A stretch of DNA of 64,000 nt from an uncultured Gammaproteobacteria bacterium (GTDB lineage: Bacteria > Pseudomonadota > Gammaproteobacteria > Pseudomonadales > Pseudohongiellaceae): contig CAJXRP010000018.1 of the NCBI GenBank assembly GCA_913060495.1, positions 1-64,000 of the forward strand. Reading direction: 5' to 3'. A program made the position numbers and the translations under genes. The notes beneath the pieces were generated by a model. That model had not been told where the DNA came from and ran no database searches. It saw nothing but the letters and a program-made list of their open reading frames with translations. Shown here piece by piece: positions 1 to 8,601 of this stretch; the first letter of the stretch is position 1, and each line of letters begins with the position of its first letter.

Positions 1-198
1 GCGAAGTCTCTTATTAGCTTCGTTACCGACAGACCCGGACACGATACACGCTACGCTATCAACGCATCCAAGGTCTCGTCAGAGCTTGGTTACGACCCAG
101 TTGAAGACTTCGATTCCGGTCTCAATAAGACAGTGGACTGGTACCTAGAGAATGAACAGTGGTGGCTCTCTATACAAGACGGGTCTTACAGGCAATAG
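1..198 (+). CDS. rfbB: dTDP-glucose 4,6-dehydratase, C-terminal 65 residues (cut by left edge)
   Basis: The reading frame is open from base 1 to a TAG at 196-198. The peptide has the typical RfbB C-terminus: [13 protein letters not shown], then a [11 protein letters not shown] segment, then [13 protein letters not shown]. In the family this SDR-fold enzyme converts dTDP-glucose to dTDP-4-keto-6-deoxyglucose, the second step toward dTDP-L-rhamnose for surface polysaccharide. The NAD-binding N-terminus and catalytic Tyr-Lys lie outside the window. No other rml or rfb gene follows, so this is the right-hand end of any sugar-nucleotide cluster. Confidence 0.9.
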   Translation, partial: AKSLISFVTDRPGHDTRYAINASKVSSELGYDPVEDFDSGLNKTVDWYLENEQWWLSIQDGSYRQ

Positions 199-407
199 CG
201 GAAGCCCCGCCGTTACTAGGAGTGTGCTTGCACTCACAAACCTATAGTCCGCAATTAGCTATAGTAATAATAGGCTAGTCACTAAGAAGAAATTGACAGC
301 AGCACGGTCTATTGATGTGAGTAAACCCTATTTGGACTCAGCCGTTAGTACTTGCTTGCCTTCAACAACTAGCAGTTAGCTATTCAGGATATCTTTGTCT
401 TAGCAAT

Positions 408-1841
408 ATGCGCCGTACTAAAAAAATACTTCTTTTTACACTTCTCTCGATTTTTGTAGGCTCGCAGTCACATGCCTTCAAGATCAGTGGCAACAAGTGG
501 GCAATTGGCGAGATAGAGTACTTCGTTGACATGGACGGAACTGCTGCGAGTGGCATTACTTGGAACACAGCCTTTATTGCTGCCATGAACGAATGGAACG
601 CAGAGACACCGTTCAACTTTATTCTTCGTGAAGAAAATCGCAACCCTTGCGCTAATGATGGTTTGAATAGCGTCGATTTCAGTGACAGTTTTTGTGGCAG
701 TGAGTTTGGTAGCAGTACTCTCGCTGTAACTGTGCTCAGCTATAAATCTGCGATTCTCGGTGCGCCCACAATCCGCGAAGCAGATATTATTATAGATCAG
801 AATAAGGACTTTAACGTTTATGACGGCAGGCTAGTGCAGTTCGGCATACAGGGCTTGGACTTTCGGCGCGTTGCATTGCATGAGTTAGGTCACGTGCTTG
901 GCCTGGATCATGAAACCTCAAACGCAGCTATCATGGCGCCGAATATTGGTAACTTGGATAGATTGCAAGCAGATGATATTGCTGGCGCAGAGCTGCTTTA
1001 TGGCGGCGCGATAAATTGTGCCGTTGCTGAACTAGCATTCGGTTCAATCACTAATGCTCTAGAGGACACCGATTGCAGAGTAAGTGAGTTACTGCCGGGC
1101 AGTAGTGACAGCAGTCCGATAGACCTTTACAGCTTTGCACTAACAAGCCCGGCAACGATAAGCCTTGGCATGACATCTTCAACATTGGATTCGGTATTAC
1201 TGATAGCGGATGAGAATCTGCAGGTCGTTGCCTTTGACGATAAATCCAGTAACGAATGCGATTCGTCTTTGACGCAATTCTTGCAACCGGGGAGCTATTT
1301 CCTGCTAGCGAATACATTCGACAGTCCCGTTAAGGATGAGTGTGATATTAGCGGTGATTATAAGATCAATGCAGCTCTCAGTAGCGTTGGACTAAATCCA
1401 TTAGGTTCGAGCACGAGCCTCACGGGAGCGGCTGTCAATGCAGGCTTCAGCGCTGGCATCACTTCAAATAATGGAGTGAGTTTTACCAATCAATTCCCTC
1501 CTTCTGCCTCTTTAGACATAACTGCACAAATAGACATCGACCCCCAGCACTTTGGTCAGGCCGGCTTCCTGGTTATCGCTGCAGTTATTGATGAGCAGAT
1601 ACTTTTCTTAAACGAGGCAGGGCAGTTCATCGACTCTGCAGCGAATCCTGGGGTTATCACTCGGGCTGTTAACAAGACCCTCACTGCCACAGAAGAACTC
1701 ACCGTAGTTGAGAACCTCATCCCAGCGTCGTTGGGCATCAGTGAGATGCAGGTGAGTTTCTTCTTCGGTTATGGCTTGATTAGCAGTCCTGGACAGCTGT
1801 ATTACCATCAGACCCCTCTAAAGCTGATAATAGCGCCCTAG
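408..1841 (+). CDS. Secreted matrixin-like zinc metalloprotease
   Basis: 477 residues. A short basic N-terminus and hydrophobic stretch ending near SQSHAF looks like a Sec signal peptide. The zinc-binding HExxHxxGxxH motif is HELGHVLGLDH at residues 158-168 (His158, Glu159, His162, His168), followed by a Met-turn-like AIMAP. This places it in the M10/matrixin (metzincin) group of secreted endopeptidases. Downstream, about residues 205-325, is a beta-rich region resembling a bacterial pre-peptidase C-terminal domain, then a further beta-rich domain to the end. No membrane anchor or LPXTG-like sorting signal is visible. Substrate unknown. It stands alone between rfbB and the cytochromes. The ATG at 408 is the only start that keeps the full signal peptide. 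Confidence 0.8.
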   Translation: MRRTKKILLFTLLSIFVGSQSHAFKISGNKWAIGEIEYFVDMDGTAASGITWNTAFIAAMNEWNAETPFNFILREENRNPCANDGLNSVDFSDSFCGSEFGSSTLAVTVLSYKSAILGAPTIREADIIIDQNKDFNVYDGRLVQFGIQGLDFRRVALHELGHVLGLDHETSNAAIMAPNIGNLDRLQADDIAGAELLYGGAINCAVAELAFGSITNALEDTDCRVSELLPGSSDSSPIDLYSFALTSPATISLGMTSSTLDSVLLIADENLQVVAFDDKSSNECDSSLTQFLQPGSYFLLANTFDSPVKDECDISGDYKINAALSSVGLNPLGSSTSLTGAAVNAGFSAGITSNNGVSFTNQFPPSASLDITAQIDIDPQHFGQAGFLVIAAVIDEQILFLNEAGQFIDSAANPGVITRAVNKTLTATEELTVVENLIPASLGISEMQVSFFFGYGLISSPGQLYYHQTPLKLIIAP

Positions 1842-2047
1842 GGCTTCGTTCTGATTTCTTCCTAAGTCTTTAAAACGCCGAAAACTCGTATTCCAGACAG
1901 GCCCAATAAGCGGTATAATCCGCCTGCAATTTTTCTGGCACAATCGCCTGTAGCACCGTAATAGTACCTAGAAGCCGGTATTTAGCGGCTCTTAGGCCAA
2001 CCCAGAGTTTACATCCCATGATCTACACACAAAAAGGAGCTATTTCT

Positions 2048-2566
2048 GTGCAATCAGAGACTGCCAAATACCGCCTGTTCGTACTCGCGCTGATGAATTT
2101 AAGTTTCCTGCTTCTCGGCAGCAATGCCGCCGCGCAGCAATCTATCGAAGACAATATCCGTCCTGCAGGACAGGTCTGCTTAGCAGGCCAGTCCTGTGTA
2201 GGCACCACAGTAGGAACTGCGCCGATGGCGGCAGCAGCGCCTAGTGCACCGGCAGCTGCTGCAGCGGTCGTTGAGGCAGTTGTGGAAGAGGTTGTGGAAG
2301 AGATGGTTGAGGCCGTAGCAGAAGTTGCTGCCTTCGACGTCGAATCTACTTACCAGATGAGCTGTTTTGCCTGTCATGGCACTGGAGCAGCTGGCGCCCC
2401 TATTATGGGTGACGCAGACGCATGGTCCGAGAGAATGGCGAAGGGAATGGACGCTGTAATGGTGAATGTGATCAATGGCGTGAATGCGATGCCACCTAAA
2501 GGTCTTTGTATGACCTGTAGCGATGATGATCTTCAATCTCTCGTTAGTTATATGTCTAGTCAGTAA
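2048..2566 (+). CDS. Cytochrome c5-type monohaem protein with Ala/Glu/Val-rich linker
   Basis: 172 residues from a GTG start at 2048. An in-frame ATG at 2018 exists, but AAAGGAG at 2034-2040 lies 7 bases ahead of the GTG and would be inside the gene otherwise. A signal peptide ends near SNAAAQ. A segment RPAGQVCLAGQSC is followed by about 40 residues of low complexity rich in Ala, Pro, Val and Glu, which probably form an extended or helical tether. The haem domain has CFACH (CXXCH) and a C-terminal MPPKGLCMTC, whose paired cysteines are typical of the c5 family. Likely a periplasmic electron carrier; partner not shown by the sequence. The next gene is a tandem paralogue. Confidence 0.85.
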   Translation: MQSETAKYRLFVLALMNLSFLLLGSNAAAQQSIEDNIRPAGQVCLAGQSCVGTTVGTAPMAAAAPSAPAAAAAVVEAVVEEVVEEMVEAVAEVAAFDVESTYQMSCFACHGTGAAGAPIMGDADAWSERMAKGMDAVMVNVINGVNAMPPKGLCMTCSDDDLQSLVSYMSSQ

Positions 2567-2637
2567 GCGTTAAGGTTTATCCGTATAGAATTATTGTAGT
2601 AAAACCCGAATTTAATTAAATGAGTAAGGAGCTAAAC

Positions 2638-3018
2638 GTGTTAAGTATTAAGAAAGTAATAATGTCAGCAATGCCTAAAGTAGGCCTATTCGTATTGGTT
2701 GCATCTTTCGCAACTGCAATTTCAGCTGATAATTCCCAGCAGCAAGTTCAGCTGGCGCAATTGACAGATGGTTTTGACGCAGAAGCTACCTACATGATGT
2801 CTTGTTTTGCCTGTCACAGCACTGGTGCTGCCGGCGCGCCAAAAGTAGGTCCTGGTAACGCAGAAGCTTGGGCTCCACGTGTCGAGAAGGGCATGGATGC
2901 AGTAGTAGCAAACGCTATCAATGGTTTGAACACTATGCCGCCTAAAGGCCTATGCTTTACCTGCACAGATGAAGATCTAGCAGCGCTTGTTCAGTACATG
3001 GTCAGCAGCAGCCAATAA
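2638..3018 (+). CDS. Cytochrome c5-type monohaem protein
   Basis: 126 residues from a GTG start at 2638. The in-frame ATG at 2620 sits upstream of the TAAGGAG at 2625-2631, so the GTG is preferred, as in the preceding paralogue. There is a signal peptide ending near ISADNS, a haem site CFACH, and MPPKGLCFTC with the extra cysteine pair of c5 cytochromes. The mature part closely matches the haem domain of the upstream gene (shared Y-MSCFACH-TGAAGAP, KGMDAV and MPPKGLC), so the pair is a tandem duplication; this copy lacks the Ala-rich linker. The genes are 71 bp apart and followed by a strong terminator, suggesting one transcript. Role: soluble or loosely attached periplasmic electron carrier. 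Confidence 0.87.
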   Translation: MLSIKKVIMSAMPKVGLFVLVASFATAISADNSQQQVQLAQLTDGFDAEATYMMSCFACHSTGAAGAPKVGPGNAEAWAPRVEKGMDAVVANAINGLNTMPPKGLCFTCTDEDLAALVQYMVSSSQ

Positions 3019-3041
3019 GCCGCTACATGATCTAGAAAAAA

Positions 3042-3069
3042 ATGAGCTGCTTGCAGCTCATTTTTTTTT
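3042..3069 (+). terminator. Rho-independent terminator after the cytochrome pair
   Basis: Perfect 9-bp arms ATGAGCTGC and GCAGCTCAT with a tiny loop, followed by an unbroken T tract to 3069 and preceded by an A tract. It lies 23 bp after the cytochrome stop and before comM. Confidence 0.9.
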
Positions 3070-3153
3070 GCGTTCGTTTTTCTCAAAGTTGGCGAGATTT
3101 GAATTTGTAGACTATTTATTAGTAGTTAGTAGTCAAAACCAGTTCGATCCCCC

Positions 3154-4677
3154 ATGTCGCTAGCTACCATTCAATCTCGAGCTCTACTCGGTGTCGATGC
3201 ACTGGAAGTAACCGTGGAGACACACCTGTCAAATGGCTTGCCCGCATTCGCAATAGTTGGTCTTCCCGAAACCGCAGTTAAAGAAAGCAAGGAAAGGGTC
3301 AGGAGTGCCATTATAAACTCGGGCTTAGAATTCCCCACCCGTCGCATTACCGTCAACCTCGCCCCCGCGGACTTGCCCAAGGCAGGTGGAAGATACGATC
3401 TTGCCATTGCCCTGAGTATCTTGATCGCTTCCGGGCAGCTAGAACGTAAACTGCTCGAGAACATGGAGGTGCTGGGTGAACTTGCTTTAGATGGCAGCAT
3501 CCGCGCAGTACAGGGAATAGTCTGCGCAATCCTCGCCGCAAGGAAGCAGTCGAACCGTATCCTCCTACCGGCGGCAAATAATGAAGAGCTGGCTCTCGTC
3601 GCCTACCAACATAGTTATAGCGCTAGCAATCTATCGGAACTATTTCAGGCATTAACACAGGGCATGGCAACTCCGGAGTTTCCCCAAAGGACTATAGGTA
3701 AATCCCACGAACCGGACACTTACGATAGTTTCAAACAGATCAAAGGACAGACCTTCGCCAAACGCGCGGTGCAGATCGCAGCAGCCGGTGGCCACAATCT
3801 ACTTATGATAGGCCCGCCAGGTAGCGGCAAGACGCTGCTGGCAAATCTACTGATTGGTTTGTTGCCGTGCCTGTCTGAGGCAGAAGCGCTAGAAGTAGCA
3901 ACGATACAGTCTGTTGCCCAGCAGTCATTTCAACAAACGGATTGGACCGAGCGGCCTATTCGCAGCCCGCATCACACGGCAACGAGCGCCTCTCTCGTTG
4001 GTGGCGGCAATCGAGCCAGCCCTGGGGAGATAAGTTTGGCGCACCGAGGCGTATTGTTTCTCGATGAATTGAGTGAATTCAAACCTACTGTCTTGGATGC
4101 ATTAAGAGAGCCCTTGGAGTCCGGTGAGATAACCGTGAGCCGTGCCAACTACCGGGTAAAGTTTCCAGCGAATTTCCAGTTGTTAGCCGCTATGAACCCT
4201 TGCCCCTGTGGCTACGCTAGTGATCCTCATCACGAGTGTCGCTGCACCGAGGAGCGCATCAACCGTTATCTTGGCAAGTTATCGGGCCCCTTGTTGGACC
4301 GCATAGACCTCGTCATCGAGGTACCCGCACTTTCGCAGGTCGAGTTACTGCAGGAGGCGGATGATGATATGAACTGGAGCGAGGTGCGCATCCGAATTGA
4401 TCGCTGCCGGGAACTACAAACGCAGCGGGCGGGTAAGCTTAATTCGGAACTGCATTTGGGCGACCTCGATACCTACTGCAACTTAGACGAAGCGCTGCGG
4501 GTGGGCTTAGCAAGTATTATGGATAAGCTATCACTGTCTGCGCGGGCAACCCATCGGGTCGTAAAGATGGCTCGCACCATTGCTGACTTTGAGGGTAGGG
4601 CTACGATAGGGGAGCGAGACCTGATGGAGGCGATTAGTTACCGCCGCTGCCAGATCAGCAATCTACTCGCTCGTTGA
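3154..4677 (+). CDS. comM: YifB/ComM family AAA+ ATPase (Mg-chelatase-like)
   Basis: 507 residues, the usual length of the family. The N-terminal ChlI-like domain starts SLATIQSRALLGVDA. The Walker A motif GPPGSGKT is at residues 220-227; Walker B is LFLDELSEF; a sensor region contains AAMNPCPCGYA. The C-terminal lid has SLSARATHRVVKMARTIAD. In naturally competent bacteria ComM is a hexameric helicase that promotes branch migration during integration of incoming DNA; in others the role is unclear. No other competence genes are in the window. The 3' end overlaps the opposing ubiK by 15 bp. Confidence 0.93.
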   Translation: MSLATIQSRALLGVDALEVTVETHLSNGLPAFAIVGLPETAVKESKERVRSAIINSGLEFPTRRITVNLAPADLPKAGGRYDLAIALSILIASGQLERKLLENMEVLGELALDGSIRAVQGIVCAILAARKQSNRILLPAANNEELALVAYQHSYSASNLSELFQALTQGMATPEFPQRTIGKSHEPDTYDSFKQIKGQTFAKRAVQIAAAGGHNLLMIGPPGSGKTLLANLLIGLLPCLSEAEALEVATIQSVAQQSFQQTDWTERPIRSPHHTATSASLVGGGNRASPGEISLAHRGVLFLDELSEFKPTVLDALREPLESGEITVSRANYRVKFPANFQLLAAMNPCPCGYASDPHHECRCTEERINRYLGKLSGPLLDRIDLVIEVPALSQVELLQEADDDMNWSEVRIRIDRCRELQTQRAGKLNSELHLGDLDTYCNLDEALRVGLASIMDKLSLSARATHRVVKMARTIADFEGRATIGERDLMEAISYRRCQISNLLAR

Positions 4678-4932
4678 GGGTGCTTCGAACTGGTCTATCT
4701 TCTCCGATAGCTCACCAAGGGATTGCTCCAACTCTTTAATCCGCTTCTCAGCACGCCCCAAAGCATCGCGCTGTGCATCAAACTCCTCGCGGCTCAGTAG
4801 ATCCAGGCCCGCAAAGCTACTCTTCAGCAATTGCTCTATTTTGGTGCGCAGATCTTCGCGTACTTCTTCGGCTAAGGGCAGCATCGCGGAAAGGCGAGCG
4901 CTAAGGTCTTCGACAAATTTGTTATTGAACAT
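4663..4932 (-). CDS. ubiK: UbiK (YqiC/BMFP) ubiquinone biosynthesis accessory factor
   Basis: 89 residues with the family layout: an N-terminal amphipathic region MFNNKFVEDLSARLSAMLP, a central LRTKIEQLLKSSFAGLDLLSREEFD, and a C-terminal coiled coil (RIKELEQSLGELSEKI). UbiK assists the soluble Ubi complex in late ubiquinone synthesis, associating with UbiJ in E. coli. Its placement beside comM is common in gammaproteobacteria. It overlaps comM tail-to-tail by 15 bp and reads away from glnK. Confidence 0.88.
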   Translation of the reverse strand: MFNNKFVEDLSARLSAMLPLAEEVREDLRTKIEQLLKSSFAGLDLLSREEFDAQRDALGRAEKRIKELEQSLGELSEKIDQFEAPSTSE

Positions 4933-5123
4933 TGCTACTAACTCTAGTCATTCAGGCAGGTTTCGGGAGCGGGCAAGAAGCTCGCGCAAATAAATTATTC
5001 GCCATTCTATCATCAATTTTGCGCCTGCTCGGCTAAGTAGCTACAGGCTTTGTCATGCAGAATTACCGAAATGTGCGGCTTACGCGCTCTCAATCACCTG
5101 AGCTTCCCCTTTTCTACTCAGAA

Positions 5124-5140
5124 TGCACCGTGCTGGGGCA
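5124..5140. promoter_or_regulatory. NtrC-like enhancer site upstream of glnK
   Basis: TGCACCGTGCTGGGGCA fits the 17-bp NtrC dyad (TGCACC-N5-GGTGCA type) with one half-site mismatch. It lies about 105 bp upstream of the -24 element at 5245, a normal enhancer distance. A shorter perfect dyad, GCACT-GAG-AGTGC (5155-5167), follows and may be a weaker second contact. Inferred from sequence only. Confidence 0.65.
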
Positions 5141-5244
5141 CAAAATGCTTCGACGCACTGAGAGTGCTCAAGAATTTTGCTGAAAAGCCCTGATAGGCGT
5201 CATTTTCGTGCATAGAACCGGCCTTCTAGATAATTTTCGATAAC

Positions 5245-5260
5245 TGGCACGACCCCTGCA
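5245..5260 (+). promoter_or_regulatory. Sigma-54 promoter for glnK-amtB
   Basis: TGGCAC-GACCC-CTGCA matches the sigma-54 -24/-12 consensus (TGGCAC-N5-TTGCA) with one mismatch and the required GG/GC spacing. The expected start near 5272 gives a leader of about 47 nt to the glnK ATG. Together with the NtrC-like site it predicts induction under nitrogen limitation. Confidence 0.85.
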
Positions 5261-5288
5261 TAGAGCAGTATAAGTTGTAAGAATTTAA

Positions 5289-5657
<369 letters not shown>

Positions 5658-5780
5658 ATTCAGCGGCAAGCAGTCAGACTTTAAGTAATTAATTAGTAGT
5701 GAGTTAAACAAGATAAATATCGGTCTACGCAAAGCCAAAGTGCAGAGCAACTAAGTAGACCCATAAACCGGAGGTAAGAG

Positions 5781-7049
5781 GTGGAAAACCAAATTTTCGA
5801 ATTGCAGTATGCAATGGATACGTTCTATTTTCTCATTTGTGGCGCGCTCGTAATGTGGATGGCAGCAGGATTTGCCATGCTAGAAGCTGGGCTTGTTCGT
5901 TCTAAGAACACCACAGAAATTCTCACAAAAAATGTCGCGTTATATGCGATTGCCTGCACCATGTATTTGGTTTGCGGTTATCAAATTATGTATGACGGCG
6001 GCTTCTTCTTATCTGGTGTTACTACAGTAGCGCAGATGGATGAAACAGCGATCGCAGCGGTACTCGCCGAATCTGCAGAAGCAGGCTTCGATGGCGATTC
6101 AGTCTACTCCGGCGCGTCGGACTTTTTCTTTCAAGTTGTATTCGTAGCAACGGCGATGTCAATTGTCTCCGGTGCGGTTGCCGAGCGAATGAAGCTTTGG
6201 GCTTTCCTAGCCTTCGCAGTTGTCATGACTGGCTTTATCTATCCAATGGAAGGTAGCTGGACTTGGAACGGAGACGCGGTATTCGGTCTATTCGAATTGA
6301 GCTACAGCGACTATGCAGGCTCAGGTATCGTTCACTTAGCTGGCGCGAGTGCGGCATTGGCTGGTGTGATTCTACTAGGACCAAGAAAAGGCAAATACAA
6401 TTCGAAGGGAGCGCCTCAGGCGATTCCAGGAGCTAACTTACCACTTGCGACACTAGGTACATTCATTCTATGGATGGGCTGGTTCGGTTTCAACGGTGGC
6501 TCTACTCTGAAGCTAGGTGGCATCGGTGTAGCGAACGAAGTTGCAAACGTATTTCTAAACACTAACGCAGCAGCGGCTGGCGGATTGATAGCAGCACTTC
6601 TTGTAGCTAGGTTGATGTTCGGCAAGGCCGATCTGACAATGGCACTCAACGGCGCGCTAGCGGGTCTAGTAGCTATTACTGCAGAGCCTGCTGATCCAAC
6701 TCCACTACTTGCTACGATCATTGGTGCAGTCGGCGGTGCAATCGTAGTGTTCAGCATCATCACTTTAGACAAGCTGAAGATTGACGATCCGGTCGGTGCT
6801 ATCTCGGTTCACGGTACTGTAGGTATCTTCGGTATCTTCGCCGTACTTCTTTCCGATCCAGATGCGACTTTCATGGGCCAACTGGTCGGCATGTTAGTAA
6901 TCTTTGGCTGGGTTTTTGGTACTAGCTTGATTGCATGGTTAGCAATCAAAGCGATCATCGGTCTTCGAGTTACTGAGGAAGAAGAAGCGGAAGGCGTAGA
7001 CATGTCCGAATGTGGCATGGAAGCTTACCCGGAATTCGTTACTCAGTAA
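5781..7049 (+). CDS. amtB: Ammonium transporter AmtB
   Basis: 422 residues from a GTG start at 5781 with GGAGG 8 bases upstream. Multiple hydrophobic helices run through the protein, consistent with the eleven-helix Amt fold. The pore twin histidines are His185 (GSGIVHLAGASAA) and His344 (GAISVHGTVGIFG). Other family signatures are MWMAAGFAMLEAGLVRSKN and WMGWFGFNGGS. The N-terminus goes almost directly into the first helix, without the cleaved signal peptide of E. coli AmtB. The trimeric inner-membrane channel imports ammonium and is gated by GlnK. The acidic tail (EEEEAEGVD) is cytoplasmic. A strong terminator follows. Confidence 0.95.
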   Translation: MENQIFELQYAMDTFYFLICGALVMWMAAGFAMLEAGLVRSKNTTEILTKNVALYAIACTMYLVCGYQIMYDGGFFLSGVTTVAQMDETAIAAVLAESAEAGFDGDSVYSGASDFFFQVVFVATAMSIVSGAVAERMKLWAFLAFAVVMTGFIYPMEGSWTWNGDAVFGLFELSYSDYAGSGIVHLAGASAALAGVILLGPRKGKYNSKGAPQAIPGANLPLATLGTFILWMGWFGFNGGSTLKLGGIGVANEVANVFLNTNAAAAGGLIAALLVARLMFGKADLTMALNGALAGLVAITAEPADPTPLLATIIGAVGGAIVVFSIITLDKLKIDDPVGAISVHGTVGIFGIFAVLLSDPDATFMGQLVGMLVIFGWVFGTSLIAWLAIKAIIGLRVTEEEEAEGVDMSECGMEAYPEFVTQ

Positions 7050-7091
7050 GCACAACGTATAACTCTCCCTTAGGGTAGTATTACTTTACCT

Positions 7092-7122
7092 AGCGCCTTT
7101 GATTTCAAAGGCGCTTTTTTTT
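7092..7122 (+). terminator. Rho-independent terminator after amtB
   Basis: Perfect 11-bp stem AGCGCCTTTGA / TCAAAGGCGCT with a 2-nt gap (effective small loop) followed by a T tract. It lies 42 bp after the amtB stop. Confidence 0.92.
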
Positions 7123-7244
7123 GCCTGAAATCTAGCTATTTTCGTGGGAGAACTACTTCACATTTTTCACTATTTAATGTTGGCGACTACTGATTTGTGA
7201 ATAATCTCACAAGAGTATTTTGCAAAGCCGAGTATGCTCGTTGA

Positions 7245-8591
7245 ATGCAATTTTCAGAACCTTCAATCAATCCAGAGCGCTATTCAGCGGACAATCTACT
7301 ACGGCTAAGCTGTGCTGAGTTATTACTCGGCATGTTTGTCTACGAATTAGACTGTGCATGGTCGAAGACACCGTTCCCGATGGATGGCTTTCATGTCAAA
7401 AATGTTGAAGATATCGAGGTTCTTACCAAGTACTGCAAGCATGTAGTCATCGACACGAATAAGGGAGTGCAGCCGCGGAAAGGGCGAAAGGAGCAGCTTA
7501 CAATTCTAAGCAGTGCACGACGAGCTGCGCCTAATTCCATCTCGATCAAAGTTAATCGTGACGCGTACCCAGTTACTCGATCAATAAAGCAAGAAATAGA
7601 CAAGGCCCATCGATTACATCTCACACTCAAAACAGAGTTTACGGCTCAGGCGCTTGGCGTTCGTAATGGCGAAGACATGGACATGCTCGCCTTGCAGAAG
7701 TCTATTGATGGAGTCATTAGTTCGGTTATTGCTAATCCACAGACACATATTTGGTTATTGAATACAGATCCAGAAGATAAAGCTGATACCCACTACTGCG
7801 TGCGTGCAGCTATCTGGGCGATAGTGTTAGCCAGGCAGGTGGGATTACCAGAGCGTGAGATAAAAATTCTAGGCCTTGGAACACTGCTAGCGGATATAGG
7901 TATGCAGCTGTTGCCAGAGAGACTGGTTAACAAGCAGGGGCCGTTCAGAAAGAAAGAATTTCTTGCCTATCGCAAGCATGTCGATTTTGGATTGGAGCTT
8001 ATATCCCACTATCCCGACCTCGACAATCAGGTGAGTACGATCATCAAGTGTCACCATGAGCGCCAGGATGGACTCGGTTTTCCACGTAAGTTACGTGGCA
8101 AACAGATTCCACTATTAGCTCGGTTTGCCAATGTTGCGTATTGTTTCGAACGACTGCTGTGTAGTAATGGTAAAGGCGCATCCACACCGCCATCTAAAGC
8201 GCTCACAAAACTCTACAAGCAACGCACGCTAAAATTCCCTGAACAGCTAGTGGTTGAGCTTATTCACGTGATGGGCACTTATCCCATAGGGTCTTTGCTT
8301 ACATTGTCTACTGGAGAAGTGGGGCTGGTACTGGAGCAAAATCTGCAAGAACGCTTATCACCAAAAATTGCGGTGTTAACTGATACAGAAAAGAACTTGC
8401 TGAAAGATCCCGTTGTCGTTGATCTAGCTAATCAGGGGAAATCGAAAATTGATAGATCTATTGTGTCTAGTTATAAATCCAAAAACCCTGCCAAGGGTTT
8501 AGGCGATGGCAAGGACTTAGACCCCCGCAATTACAGTTTTAGCTTCTTTGGAAAACGTGTGGGCTTTGGATCGTTCTCGGTTCGCCTTTAG
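7245..8591 (+). CDS. DUF3391/HD-GYP family protein with altered HD motif
   Basis: 448 residues. Residues about 20-120 resemble the DUF3391 domain that precedes HD-GYP domains. The HD-GYP-like region starts near HYCVRAAIWAIVLAR (about 185) and contains LLADIGMQLLP, where the usual metal-binding His-Asp is Ala216-Asp217. Further on it has HHERQDGLGFP (residues 270-280), the counterpart of HHExxDGxGYP. Loss of the HD histidine argues against normal c-di-GMP phosphodiesterase activity; a c-di-GMP-binding or structural role is possible. It is a single gene between the amtB terminator and rsmE, which converges on it with an 11-bp gap. No membrane segment is seen. Confidence 0.85.
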   Translation: MQFSEPSINPERYSADNLLRLSCAELLLGMFVYELDCAWSKTPFPMDGFHVKNVEDIEVLTKYCKHVVIDTNKGVQPRKGRKEQLTILSSARRAAPNSISIKVNRDAYPVTRSIKQEIDKAHRLHLTLKTEFTAQALGVRNGEDMDMLALQKSIDGVISSVIANPQTHIWLLNTDPEDKADTHYCVRAAIWAIVLARQVGLPEREIKILGLGTLLADIGMQLLPERLVNKQGPFRKKEFLAYRKHVDFGLELISHYPDLDNQVSTIIKCHHERQDGLGFPRKLRGKQIPLLARFANVAYCFERLLCSNGKGASTPPSKALTKLYKQRTLKFPEQLVVELIHVMGTYPIGSLLTLSTGEVGLVLEQNLQERLSPKIAVLTDTEKNLLKDPVVVDLANQGKSKIDRSIVSSYKSKNPAKGLGDGKDLDPRNYSFSFFGKRVGFGSFSVRL

Positions 8592-8601
8592 TAGTACTAA
8601 A

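Noticed and set aside
1914-1919. TATAAT ahead of the first cytochrome gene
   Set aside because: A perfect -10 by itself; no acceptable -35 at 16-18 bp and no extended TG, so a promoter is not claimed.
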